A stretch of DNA of 64,000 bases from contig NZ_CP113088.1 in the NCBI RefSeq assembly GCF_026625145.1, positions 1,839,501-1,903,500 of the forward strand, in the 5' to 3' direction. Made by a program: the position numbers and the translations under genes. A model generated the notes under the pieces. It did no database searches. It saw only the letters and a list, made by a program, of their open reading frames with translations, and was not told where the DNA came from. This DNA is from Lacinutrix neustonica (GTDB lineage: Bacteria; Bacteroidota; Bacteroidia; Flavobacteriales; Flavobacteriaceae). Of the stretch, positions 43,902-53,810 are shown in pieces; position 1 is the first letter of the stretch; each line of letters opens with the position of its first letter.

Positions 43902-45320
43902 CTAAGCTAACTGCTGCTTCTTAAAAAAAGCATCTACAATTCTCTTCTCAAAAGGAACATTGAAATATTTGTATTTACAACGCCATCTTGCTAATAACTG
44001 CAACGGTTTATAAATGACTTTCTCGGTTAGAATATCCTAACCTCATATAAAATTTAAACTTTTCAAAGAAATCATATTTTTCATCACTTACCCATGGTCC
44101 TACTGATCCTACAAAATCAAAATCTGCCCACTCCTGAATGGTTTGAGGGAGTACATACCCTTTTTTTACAACATCATCGGTAATTTTAGTACCTGGATAA
44201 GGTTTAAAATAAAATATTGGAGTTTGGAAATTAGGATGCATACTATTTAATTGATGCGCTACTTTAACAGTTTCTACTATGCTCTTATCTGATTCTTCAG
44301 GAAAACCAACAATAAAAGGAAATTGAACTGCAATGCCTAAATCTCTACATCGCTCAGCACACATAAATACTTGCTCTAGCTTTATGTCCTTTTTTAACCA
44401 ATCCATCATTTCTTGCGAACCAGACTCTACACCAATTAGTAAACGGCGCAATCCGAATCTTTACAAATCTTAAAGTCTTCTAAAGTTAATCTAGAACCTT
44501 GATCTGCACGCATAGTTGCGGCCCAGGTAAACTTGAGTTTCTTTTTAATAATTAATAGAGAAATTTCAATAACTCTATCCCTGTAGGTAAAGTAGGTTTC
44601 ATCTTGTAGGTTAACATCAGTAAATTTATATTTATTGTAAAGTTCCTCTAATTTGTTTACCATTATTTCGGGAGAAATAGCTGTCCATTTTCTATTGTAA
44701 ACAAATGGATCTGCACAGAAACTACATCTAAAAAAGCAACCTGTAGATGATATGTAATCCAATTGTCGTCGTCCCTTTTTTTCAAAATATTTTTCTACAT
44801 CAATTAAGTCATAATTAACTTCAGCAAAGGCATCCATTTTAACAATGGTTCTTGGTGGATTTTTTATTATATCACCTGTATTATTTCTATAGCATATACC
44901 TTTAACCTTAGATAAGTCTTTGTCAGACTCATAGGTTTCAACAAGATCTTTGAAAGTATCTTCTCCTTGTCCCTGAACTGTAACATCTATACATAATTCA
45001 TCTTTTAATGTTTGTTCCGGAAATAAAGAGGTATGCCAACCTCCCCAAATAATAGGAATATCTTGTCTAAGGCTTCTAACCGCCTGTGTTATATCTAAGG
45101 CGTTTCTTATTGGTCTTCCAGTTAACGATGTCACACCAAAACAAAGCGCTTCATTAATATGTTCTTTAATTACTTTTATTGGATCTTCTTCAATACGACC
45201 ATCAACTATAATAACTTCATATTTTTTTTGATCTAAAATAGAACCAATGGCTAATAAAGCTAATGGCATGTCATAAAAAACAGCTACTGGATTATATAAA
45301 AGAATTTTTTGCCTTTTCAA
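43902..45320 (-). CDS. B12-binding-type radical SAM protein (interrupted)
   Basis: About 472 residues, opposite in direction to the flanking operons. The cobalamin-binding domain (1-170) has LLALAIGSILDQ and WGGWHTSLFPE. The cluster motif is SSTGCFFRCSFC, then LQDETYFTYRD and GVESGSQEMMDW. Breaks at CCAGA sites: 44453-44456 (KICKDS/GLRR) and 44021-44026 near the end (GYSN/QKVIYKPL). Repair adds about 40 residues and moves the stop to 43902. It follows a GT2 gene by 28 bp, and the two form their own unit. Confidence 0.83.
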
Positions 45321-45348
45321 ATTTGGAGTTTTTTAGCTAAGATAGTTA

Positions 45349-46089
45349 CTATTTAAAAATTTGAAACGACATTAGTTTCTTTTTGTGCAAAAGATATTGA
45401 ATAGACACCTTAAGAACACCAATACCATAGGTCGTGCTGCGGCTAAAATTAATAGAAGAACTTTCACTAGAGTAGGTGGTCGGACAAGTAATTTCAGCGA
45501 TTTCAAAACCCTTATTAAAGATTTGACATAACATTTGATTGTCAAAAATGAAATCGTTGGAATTGTGTTCCAAACTCAATGCAATTAATACCTCTTTAGA
45601 AAAAGCCCTGAATCCTGAGTGGTATTCGGATAATTTTTGGCCTATAAGTATATTTTGAAATAGCGTTAAAAAACGATTGGCAATATATTTATAGACAGGC
45701 ATGCCGCCTCGCAACGCACCTTTACCTAAAATTCGAGAGCCCGTAACCACGGGATAAACATCATTAGCAATCAAATACGCCATAGAATGAATCAATTTTG
45801 GGGTGTATTGATAATCCGGATGTAACATAATAATTATATCGGCCCCAAGGGACAACGCCTTTATATAACAACTTTTCTGATTTGCGCCATACCCCTTATT
45901 TTCGTCATGTTTCAAGATATAAGTGATGCCTAATTCCTTTGCTACTAGAAGTGTTTCATCGGTACTGTTATCATCCACTAAAACAACGTCATCAACAATA
46001 TCAAAAGGAATTTCATTGTAGGTTTTTTGTAAAGTTTCCGAAGCATTATATGCAGGAAGTACAACGATTATTTTTTTGGTGTTGATCAT
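45349..46089 (-). CDS. Family 2 glycosyltransferase
   Basis: 246 residues with a GT-A fold: VVLPAYNASETLQKTYNEIP, VLVDDNSTDET and the nucleotide-metal motif MLHPDYQ, with the later GSRILG and SGFRAFSKEV typical of dolichyl-phosphate mannosyltransferase-like GT2 enzymes. There is no transmembrane tail, only a hydrophobic amphipathic end. It probably transfers a sugar to polyprenyl phosphate or another lipid acceptor. Upstream is a divergent membrane glycosyltransferase gene. Confidence 0.87.
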   Translation of the reverse strand: MINTKKIIVVLPAYNASETLQKTYNEIPFDIVDDVVLVDDNSTDETLLVAKELGITYILKHDENKGYGANQKSCYIKALSLGADIIIMLHPDYQYTPKLIHSMAYLIANDVYPVVTGSRILGKGALRGGMPVYKYIANRFLTLFQNILIGQKLSEYHSGFRAFSKEVLIALSLEHNSNDFIFDNQMLCQIFNKGFEIAEITCPTTYSSESSSINFSRSTTYGIGVLKVSIQYLLHKKKLMSFQIFK

Positions 46090-46168
46090 GGATTTGGGGT
46101 TAATGGTACTAATAATGCAAAAAAAAAGGGTATTTTATTATGATGGTCAATTTAACAACTATATTTAT

Positions 46169-47614
46169 ATGCGCAAAACAAAACGAGCATTGAAGTTACA
46201 AAAACTCACCCCTTCTTTTTACGAAAACTTAACACTTTTTGGCATTCCACTACTATTTGTTTTTCTCTTAAAAATAGCCGGCTTTGATGGTTTATACGGT
46301 CAAGATTCTTATGAATACTTGCGCTACACAATTGCTATTCAAGACTACATTGTCGGCGGAGAGCATCCGGGCCATTATTTTTGGCCCGTATTATATCCAA
46401 CCTTAGGAAGTGGTCTTAGTTTTATTATGGACAGTGCTTTTGCTTTACAATTAATAAGTTGTTTAACTTTTTCTATCGCCAGCTTATATGTGTTAAAAAC
46501 AATACGATTGCTGTATTCCAATTCAAGAGTTACGTTTTTATACGTCTACATTTTTGTCTTGTTAAGTCCTTTTTTATTAAAAATGAGCTTAATTGTAATG
46601 TCTGATGCCCTAGCATTGGTTTTTATCGTGCTCTCCTTCTATTTCTTTTTTAAGTCCTACTATAAAAAAACAAGTTTAGCGCCTGTTTTTATTTTCGCGA
46701 CCTGTGCGCTGATGACACGATATGCATCCCTTTTTGTTACCTTTCCTATCTTAATATACACCTTGTATTTAGTGATCAACCGGAGGCAATTTCAACAACT
46801 TTTTATCGCCATTCTATTAAGTTTCATCGTTGCCATTCCATTTCTCATTTTTCAATGGGCTGCTTTATTTGAAGCTTCTTCAAATTATTTTTTAAAAGTG
46901 TGGTCCGTATCAAATTATTTTAAATCAAGTTATACGACCGAAGATGGCACACAGCATTATCTGTTTCCTAATTTACTGCACACGTTTTATCTTTTTTTTC
47001 ATCCTGGATTCCTTTGTATTGGTTTTTTTCTAAGTGCAATTACCTTGAGAGATTACAAAACACGTATTACTTTTCACCAAACGATACTGATACTTTGTAG
47101 TGCATTATACATTTTGTTCTTGGCAGGAATTCCTTTTCAAAACCCACGCATTCTCGGCTTAGTATTTCCATTGGTGTTGATCTGGTTCTTTCCTGCTTTT
47201 CAAAAACTGATGAATATGGCAATGGTTAAAGCCTTTTTTACACCTCTGAAAATGGCTTGCATAGGATTGCAAGTCGCTTTTTTTACCATGACTTTCCACC
47301 ATATATTTTCACGTACGCTAATTGAAAAAGAAATAGCAACCATGATTACACCCTATCAAGGCAAAACTTTATATAGTTTTGATGTCGATATGGCCATGCA
47401 AGGTCGCGGATTAGACTTTAAATTTAAAAACATGTACACGGCGCGTTATTATGATTTCAAAGAACAGGATTTGATTTTATTTGATCCCGCCCGTCATAAA
47501 GTGCAATGGAAAGATAAAAACCCTATGTTGAACTGGGAGTTTATTAAAGAAAATTATGTCTTAGAGGTATTAGAAACACATCCGGAAGGATGGAAATTAT
47601 ATCAAATTCAATAG
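46169..47614 (+). CDS. GT39-like polytopic membrane glycosyltransferase
   Basis: About 481 residues with around ten transmembrane helices. The first loop carries GLYGQDSYEYLRYTI, the acidic GT-C motif. This arrangement is that of PMT/ArnT-like enzymes using lipid-linked sugars on the outer face of the membrane. I start at the ATG at 46169 (MRKTKRALK), since upstream alternatives would overlap the divergent GT2 gene. The next gene starts 1 bp after its stop. Confidence 0.78.
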   Translation: MRKTKRALKLQKLTPSFYENLTLFGIPLLFVFLLKIAGFDGLYGQDSYEYLRYTIAIQDYIVGGEHPGHYFWPVLYPTLGSGLSFIMDSAFALQLISCLTFSIASLYVLKTIRLLYSNSRVTFLYVYIFVLLSPFLLKMSLIVMSDALALVFIVLSFYFFFKSYYKKTSLAPVFIFATCALMTRYASLFVTFPILIYTLYLVINRRQFQQLFIAILLSFIVAIPFLIFQWAALFEASSNYFLKVWSVSNYFKSSYTTEDGTQHYLFPNLLHTFYLFFHPGFLCIGFFLSAITLRDYKTRITFHQTILILCSALYILFLAGIPFQNPRILGLVFPLVLIWFFPAFQKLMNMAMVKAFFTPLKMACIGLQVAFFTMTFHHIFSRTLIEKEIATMITPYQGKTLYSFDVDMAMQGRGLDFKFKNMYTARYYDFKEQDLILFDPARHKVQWKDKNPMLNWEFIKENYVLEVLETHPEGWKLYQIQ

Positions 47615-47615
47615 T

Positions 47616-48602
47616 ATGTTTTGGATACGTATAAAATACCGTTTAGGTTTATTCTACAAAACAGTCTTATTCAAACTAGGTTTTGGAAAAATATTATTAA
47701 AAAACAGGTATGGTGAACGCCTTTTGTTGTTTCACGGAATTGATACCAAAGGCGACACCCGGTACAACAGTCGTTTCATCTCAAAACTATTTTTTGAGGC
47801 ACTTATTAAGCATATTGTGACGCATTATAATGTCGTTTCATTGGATGATTACTATCTAAAAAAATTCAAAAAAGACACTTTAAACATCGCCCTTACTTTT
47901 GATGATGGTTATTTAAATAATTACACATATGCTGTCCCTATTCTAGAAAAATACAAGGTTCCCGCATGTTTTTATATTACAACAGTTCATGAAAACACAC
48001 CTTATCTATGGACAGATTTTATAGATTTGGTCTCGTATTACACCAAGAAAGAGAAAGTTGTTTTTAAAGGCGATTTGTATGAGAAAAACGCCAAAAACGA
48101 ATTTATTTGCCATGGCGTTTCACTGAAAAATGTAGCCAAGAGAATGCCATACAAAAGTATTAAACTGATATACAAAATTTTTGAAAATGATTGGAAAAAC
48201 CTACCACCTAAACACCATGAAACGTACTGGAGACTTATGAATGCGGAACAAATCAGGTACATAGCCAACCATCCATTATTCACTATTGGTGCACACGGTG
48301 AAACACATGCTAGTTTAATTGACATCCCGCTTGAAGCTGCTAAACATGAAATTTCAAACAGCAAAAAACAACTCGAAACAATTTGCAGGCAACCCATTAC
48401 AGAATTTGCTTTTCCATTTGGTTTTTACAACCATGAAATAGCTAATTATTGCGAAGAGATTGGCTTTGAACGCTTATTGTTAGTTGATTATAACACAAAA
48501 GAAGATACTAAAAAGCAAGCTTTCAAAAATAGATTTGTCATGAATCCCTATCTCTCTTTTGAACTCCAATTGGCATATTTATTAAAAGGGTCATACTTTT
48601 AA
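47616..48602 (+). CDS. Polysaccharide deacetylase family protein
   Basis: 328 residues with NodB motifs: LALTFDDGYLNNYTYAVP (the catalytic Asp pair), PACFYIT, and TIGAHGETHASL, which gives the His metal ligands. The spacing between motifs is long (about 100 residues of insert), as in family members annotated as chitin or peptidoglycan deacetylases. It has no signal peptide, so it probably acts on an intracellular glycan intermediate. It is in tight order with the membrane GT before it and the acetyltransferase after it. Confidence 0.85.
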   Translation: MFWIRIKYRLGLFYKTVLFKLGFGKILLKNRYGERLLLFHGIDTKGDTRYNSRFISKLFFEALIKHIVTHYNVVSLDDYYLKKFKKDTLNIALTFDDGYLNNYTYAVPILEKYKVPACFYITTVHENTPYLWTDFIDLVSYYTKKEKVVFKGDLYEKNAKNEFICHGVSLKNVAKRMPYKSIKLIYKIFENDWKNLPPKHHETYWRLMNAEQIRYIANHPLFTIGAHGETHASLIDIPLEAAKHEISNSKKQLETICRQPITEFAFPFGFYNHEIANYCEEIGFERLLLVDYNTKEDTKKQAFKNRFVMNPYLSFELQLAYLLKGSYF

Positions 48603-48605
48603 ACC

Positions 48606-49532
48606 ATGTGGGATAAAGATACGTATCAGCTAAAAAAACTCGAAGAGAATGATTTTCCTTTTGTCAAAGAATTGCTTTGGAAAGTCTTCAGAAAAAAAAT
48701 TTCAGTCACAAAGTTAAAACATAAATACGATGCTACTTATCCGGGTTTGGAGCAAGTCAGTACAATTGCGTATCATGGAAAAACGCCCATCGCTTTTTAC
48801 GGTGCTATTTTACAGCAGTTTAAAAAGAATAATGAAACAATAATTCTTGCACAAGCTTGTGATTCCTCTACTTTAGAAAAGTATCAGGGTAAAGGATTGC
48901 ACTTTGAACTGGCCAAACTCTCATATGAACTAATGTCTAAACAAAATGTCTCTTGTGTGTATGCTTTTATGAATGAAAACTCTTACCGCAGTACAAAAAA
49001 ATTAGGGTGGAAGGAACATAACCACATGCTGCGTTTTCATTTTGAAACCCCTACGTTTCCCGCAGCAAAAGCTTTGAACAAATTGAATTACAACGATTTA
49101 TATGGATTGTTTTTTAAAAAAGAGGCTTCTAATCAAGCTCTTAAAGCGTTGAATCCAAAGCACAATGACACGTTTCAACAGGTATTTACTAAAACCTTTG
49201 TGAGCTATAAAAATAGCTTTAAAAATCATTATTATATTGAAGAAGAGAACTGCGTGTTTTGGGTAAAAATAGAAGGTGTCATGCATGTAGGATTATCTTA
49301 CGCACCTTCTAACGTTGCATTACAAAAGGCATTAATAAAAATAAAACGAAAAGCCGTTTTCTTGGGGATTTCAGAAATACTCTTTCAAGTAGATTCAAAA
49401 GCAAGTTTAGCTAGACAATTAGCGACTATTACTGCACCTAAAAAATCTTGGTACGTGGGGTATTTACCTTTTAAAAGGCCTATGGATTTAAAAGACTTTA
49501 TATTTACCTACTCAGATTTAGACACCTTCTAA
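48606..49532 (+). CDS. GNAT-family N-acetyltransferase
   Basis: 308 residues. The N-terminal domain (1-150) has the acetyl-CoA-binding segment STLEKYQGKGLHFELAKLSYEL and FMNENSYRSTKKLGW, typical of GNAT proteins. The second half shows no clear motif and may be a second degenerate GNAT domain, as in FemAB-like architectures. Paired with the deacetylase, it could re-acetylate or otherwise acylate an amino sugar. The neighbouring genes are 3 bp away on each side. Confidence 0.75.
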   Translation: MWDKDTYQLKKLEENDFPFVKELLWKVFRKKISVTKLKHKYDATYPGLEQVSTIAYHGKTPIAFYGAILQQFKKNNETIILAQACDSSTLEKYQGKGLHFELAKLSYELMSKQNVSCVYAFMNENSYRSTKKLGWKEHNHMLRFHFETPTFPAAKALNKLNYNDLYGLFFKKEASNQALKALNPKHNDTFQQVFTKTFVSYKNSFKNHYYIEEENCVFWVKIEGVMHVGLSYAPSNVALQKALIKIKRKAVFLGISEILFQVDSKASLARQLATITAPKKSWYVGYLPFKRPMDLKDFIFTYSDLDTF

Positions 49533-49534
49533 AC

Positions 49535-50381
49535 ATGCATATTCAACTCAAAAATCATACCTTTCAGATTGATCCGGGAAAAAATAAGCACTTTTGGATG
49601 TGCATGAATTCCAATAATTGGGAACCCCACACATTTGCTATTTTTGATTATTTCATAAATGAAAAATCGGTGATATTAGATGTGGGTTCCTGGAGTGGTA
49701 TACTCTCTCTTTATGCTGCAAAAGTAGCCAAAGAGGTGCATGCCCTAGATCCAGATCCTGTGTGTTTTAGTGAATTAGAAACAAATGTGGCCTTAAATCC
49801 AGCGCTTTCCGAGAAAAATTAAACTGCACCAAACGGCCATTTCAAATAAAAAAGAAACGCTATGCTTGTCGGCCGGAAAGGCCTACGGACAATCGTCTAG
49901 CAGTATTTTAGAACGGAAACGAGACAAAGTACACGCGTTTAAGATAGAAACGATTTCATTGTTTGATTTTTTAGAAAATGAGCATATTCAACAGGTAGAT
50001 TTTATAAAAATGGATGTAGAGGGTGCCGAATTTAAAATTTTACCAACTATAGGGGAAGCGCTTAAGAAAACAAACTACCCAACGTTATATGTGTCTTTTC
50101 ACTATAGTTATTTAAACGAAAACTTTTATTGCAAACATATCGCTTCCGGTTTTTTAAATAAAGTATTCATGCGACTAGAAAATACCTTTGGGTTTTCATT
50201 GTTTAAAAATCGAATTCGAAAAGAAATAGCAAATTCATATAACGATTTAAAAGCTTATACATACATTTATAGAACAGACGGCACACAGATTTCATTTAAA
50301 CATTTAGAGCGTAAGCCCGAATTGATTAAGGATACCGATTTAGTATTTAGCAATACTAAATGGAAACCTAAAAAAGAATAA
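49535..50381 (+). CDS. FkbM-family methyltransferase (interrupted)
   Basis: About 281 residues. Motif I is VILDVGSWSGILSLYAAK with the acidic VHALDPDPVCFSEL, and the FkbM hallmark DFIKMDVEGAEFKIL follows. FkbM enzymes O-methylate sugars or polyketides. The frame is broken at 49809-49814 (CCGAGA for CCAGA) after NPALS; repair continues RKIKLHQTAISNKKETL. It is 2 bp after the GNAT gene and 87 bp before the next GT. Confidence 0.87.
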
Positions 50382-50468
50382 CAAAACGTCTTGCAAATGT
50401 ACCTCGAGAATTAGACTAGATATGTTGAATGAATATCTTTTAATCTCAATACTGCACGATGTCATATT

Positions 50469-51518
50469 ATGGAAAACAAAAGTCAACATATCGTTTTTTT
50501 AACCCCTGGTTTTGCGGAGTCTGAAGAAGATTCTACCACAATTCCCGCATTACAAGTATTCTTAAAAGCGTTGCGAAAGGCATTGCCTGAAGCAAAACTG
50601 ACGTTACTTACCTTTCAATTTCCATTTACTAAAAAACGATATGACTGGCATGGTATTGAAATCATTCCACTCAATGGACAAAGCAAAAAAACAAAGAAAT
50701 TTTGGGTTTGGAAAAAGGCCTTGAACACATTGAAAAAAATCCATCAAAAAGACGAAATTGAAACGATTCACAGCTTTTGGATTGGCGAATGTTCAAGTAT
50801 TGGTGTTCGATTTACAAAAGAACATTCAATTAACCATGTTGTTACCGTGATGGGCCAGGATGCTACAGTCGTAAATTTTCATGCAAAAAACTTGTTACAT
50901 TCTAAGGTACGAATCGTGACGCTTTCGCAAAATCATCAAGCGGAATTATTAAAAACTTACAACTTAGATTCCATTATTATTCCATGGCATCTAGATGTGG
51001 ATTTTTTTCCTGAGCTTCAAAAAAACACGATTGACATTTTAGGCGTTGGCTCATTGAACACCATCAAGAATTATTCAGATTTTATAAAAATTATTTCAAC
51101 AATAACCAAAACATATAAAAACCTCAAGGTCGTTATCATCGGCGATGGTACTTTACGAAATGAATTACAAATACAGATTCGAAGTTTAGGATTGATGAAT
51201 ACAATTACTTTACTGGGAAAGCGCTCTAGAAAAGACGTTTTAGAGAAAATGGCCCAATCCAATATACTATTACACACCAGCCATTATGAATCTTTCGGTT
51301 TTGTGTTTTTAGAAGCCTTGTATTCGGGCATGCAACTTGTTTCTTATAACGTTGGACTGGCAAAAGCATCGCAACATTGGAACGTTTGCCATGATAAGCT
51401 TGAGCTCATTGAGGCTTGTAAAAGCGCGCTCTTAAAGTCAAACAAGACTAAAAACCGGATTCTTATGAGTAACAGACAGGAGTCCATAACAGCCTACTTA
51501 GCCTTATATCATGAGTAG
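50469..51518 (+). CDS. Family 4 glycosyltransferase
   Basis: 349 residues with a GT-B fold. The N-terminal half has a Gly-rich loop region (LTPGFAESEEDSTTIPALQ). The nucleotide-binding half has ILGVGSLNTIKNYSDFIKI, VVIIGDGTLRNEL and the E-x7-E-type segment SHYESFGFVFLEALYSGM. It is the standard retaining GT4 pattern for polysaccharide assembly. Its end overlaps the start of the flippase gene by 8 bp. Confidence 0.88.
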   Translation: MENKSQHIVFLTPGFAESEEDSTTIPALQVFLKALRKALPEAKLTLLTFQFPFTKKRYDWHGIEIIPLNGQSKKTKKFWVWKKALNTLKKIHQKDEIETIHSFWIGECSSIGVRFTKEHSINHVVTVMGQDATVVNFHAKNLLHSKVRIVTLSQNHQAELLKTYNLDSIIIPWHLDVDFFPELQKNTIDILGVGSLNTIKNYSDFIKIISTITKTYKNLKVVIIGDGTLRNELQIQIRSLGLMNTITLLGKRSRKDVLEKMAQSNILLHTSHYESFGFVFLEALYSGMQLVSYNVGLAKASQHWNVCHDKLELIEACKSALLKSNKTKNRILMSNRQESITAYLALYHE

Positions 51519-52686
51519 ACTACTTACTATAGGAATGAATACTATTCGGGGCTTCGCTAACCCTGCGTTTAATTTTCTAATTGTAATATTTGGAGTGAAA
51601 ATCTTCGGAAAAAATGATTGGGCCAGTTTAATCAATGTTATGATTTGGGTGTTTTTCCTAACCTTTATTCTTGGATGGGGAAATCGTGATCATCTTTTAC
51701 GGGAATACAGTAAAGCCCCAGGAAAAATGTATGATGCCTTTTTTAGCAATTTACTATCAAGAAGCCTGCTTTTACCCTTAGCGTTATTATTGTTTTTATT
51801 TTTTCCTGTACATATTGCCTTATGGGCAGTACTACTCGTTGTCCTAACGTTTGCCTATGCATCATTAAGTACCCTAATAATTTACTACCAAAACTTTAGT
51901 GCACAATTGCTTGCAGAAGCGGCGGCTTTTATCATTATTTTCGGAAGTGTTTTTTACTTTGAGACCTTTGATTTAGAAATTTTTTTAATAGTATATACCA
52001 TTGCAATAGTAACGAAATTAGTAGTTTTAACTGTGCAAATGAATTTTTGGAAAGAACAATTTTCAGCAACACTTTCCATTCAAGAATTTAAATCTGGTTT
52101 CCCTTTTTTTGTTCTCGGCTTGAGTGGTTGGCTCATGTCTAAGGTAGATATTTATATCGTAGATTTCTACCTACACCAATCACAACTCGCTGAATACCAA
52201 TTATTGATTACGGCTTTTTTAATGCTGCAAGCCTTGGCTTCGTATATCACAATCCCCTTTACAAAACATATTTATCGTGTTTCTGATAAAGTCGTACAAA
52301 AGATGAAAAACAAACTCTATACTGCTGCTTTGCCATTGACAAGTTTTGGTGTTTTTAGCATTTGGATTATACTGGAGAAATTTGTTAAACTTGGATTTAC
52401 TTATCATTATTATGTGCTTGGCAGCCTTATCGCTTTACCCTGTTATTTCTATACTTTAAATATTATGGAACTTATAAAGGCGCATAAGGAAAGTACTATT
52501 ATTTACATCAGTCTCTTTGGATTCTTTATAAACATTAGCTTGATTTTTCTTTTAATAGAAACCTATGAAATTTTAGGGGTTTTAATAAGCGTTTGCATCA
52601 CCCAATGGATGATGTTATTAGTGTATAAAGCTCTTAAGACAACTGCTCTTAAGACAACTGCTCTTAAGACAACTGCTCTCAAGTGA
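51511..52686 (+). CDS. Wzx-like oligosaccharide flippase
   Basis: 391 residues with about 10-12 transmembrane helices of the MATE-like polysaccharide flippase fold: INVMIWVFFLTFILGWGNRDHLLREY, then a repeated helix pattern up to about residue 380. It lacks soluble domains. It should flip lipid-linked glycan to the outer face. The start overlaps the GT4 gene by 8 bp. The last residues are four near-identical units of ALKTT from a 15-bp tandem repeat, ending in TGA. Confidence 0.83.
   Translation: MSRLLTIGMNTIRGFANPAFNFLIVIFGVKIFGKNDWASLINVMIWVFFLTFILGWGNRDHLLREYSKAPGKMYDAFFSNLLSRSLLLPLALLLFLFFPVHIALWAVLLVVLTFAYASLSTLIIYYQNFSAQLLAEAAAFIIIFGSVFYFETFDLEIFLIVYTIAIVTKLVVLTVQMNFWKEQFSATLSIQEFKSGFPFFVLGLSGWLMSKVDIYIVDFYLHQSQLAEYQLLITAFLMLQALASYITIPFTKHIYRVSDKVVQKMKNKLYTAALPLTSFGVFSIWIILEKFVKLGFTYHYYVLGSLIALPCYFYTLNIMELIKAHKESTIIYISLFGFFINISLIFLLIETYEILGVLISVCITQWMMLLVYKALKTTALKTTALKTTALK
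52628..52684 (+). repeat. 15-bp tandem repeat at the 3' end of the flippase gene
   Basis: GCTCTTAAGACAACT is present three times in a row, followed by a partial fourth copy (GCTCTCAAG) and the stop codon. A second short direct repeat, ATGGTTATTGA twice, follows at about 52693-52714. Both are outside functional domains. Confidence 0.85.
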
Positions 52687-52816
52687 TTCTTAAATGGTTA
52701 TTGAATGGTTATTGAAAGCAGCAAGCTTTTACTGAGTCATAAGCGTTTTCCTAAAAGAAATAGCACCCAATCTTTTTTGGCCATTACTCATTATTATGTT
52801 GTAAAATAAATGGTCA

Positions 52817-53653
52817 TTATTTTTTCTTTCGAAAGACATTTAAAACTTTACTCATAAAATCGTCATTCATCCCTAACTCACTTTTGAGCCAAGTATATAT
52901 AGCAATCATCTTTTTGTCTAACCAAATAAAAACAGCCTTGAAACCATCATTTGGACGTGCTCGGTAATTGGTAGCCTTGCGTTTAAAGGCACCGACCTTT
53001 TCTTCCGTAAAATAATATAAAGCGATTGATTTTCTTGTGATACCATCTCGACATTGAATGGGATCTGGAAAGCCATGATACGAATCTTCATCTGTATTAA
53101 AGATGACGATTCTATTAAAAATGGGGTCAATTTTGACAACACATTTAGACATGTCCCTCTCCCATAGTTCTAAGGCTCCCCCATAGGAGTCTTTCCAGTT
53201 TCTATTTAAATATATAAGCACATTTACCCGACGTCTCCATGCTTTTTGATGTGGGTGAACAGTGAAATCTGCATGAATATTTAAATATCCCCCATGTTCA
53301 CTTTGATGTATACCACCCCCTTCTATTGTTGTATCAGGTAATAGGTTAGGAATACCCGTTAAGCGTTCTAGATAACTAATAAATTCCGGAGAATTAAACT
53401 CTTTAATAATGCCATCACGAATAAATGCAGGAATTAATTCTAGCTTATTCAGTCCATGCTTTTTTTCATTAAAGTGTACATAATGAATCCAGCCATCATC
53501 TTTAATTTTAGGAAACATTTCAAGTGCTTTTTCGGCTGCAGCGACTTCTAAAAAACCATCCTTTACGATATGTGGATACGGTAATGCTTCTTGATAATTT
53601 TTGATATCAGTCCCTAACGTTTTACTCCAGTGTGCATAATCAAAAATCATCAA
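52817..53653 (-). CDS. 2OG-Fe(II) oxygenase superfamily protein
   Basis: About 278 residues. The double-stranded beta-helix shows the iron ligands: GGYLNIHADFTVHPH (His-x-Asp) and DSYHGFPDP (second His), followed by Arg in GITRKSIALYYF, the 2-oxoglutarate binder. The middle has RRRVNVLIYLN and YGGALELW, typical of prolyl-4-hydroxylase-like enzymes. It probably hydroxylates a glycan or peptide. Frame intact, though several Met could start it (MMIF). It is divergent from the SGNH gene to its right. Confidence 0.85.
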   Translation of the reverse strand: MMIFDYAHWSKTLGTDIKNYQEALPYPHIVKDGFLEVAAAEKALEMFPKIKDDGWIHYVHFNEKKHGLNKLELIPAFIRDGIIKEFNSPEFISYLERLTGIPNLLPDTTIEGGGIHQSEHGGYLNIHADFTVHPHQKAWRRRVNVLIYLNRNWKDSYGGALELWERDMSKCVVKIDPIFNRIVIFNTDEDSYHGFPDPIQCRDGITRKSIALYYFTEEKVGAFKRKATNYRARPNDGFKAVFIWLDKKMIAIYTWLKSELGMNDDFMSKVLNVFRKKK

Positions 53654-53810
53654 ATACGTCCCTATTTATTTAGGATATAAATGTAAACAAAATATAGGAT
53701 TCGTTTGCCTAATGATTAAAGCTTCTCTCAATTTTCCTTTTTTAGAAATACAACCGTCCAATTTTTTGTTTGTTATACATTTTTAGTTTTTTTTTGTTTA
53801 AACTTCATTT

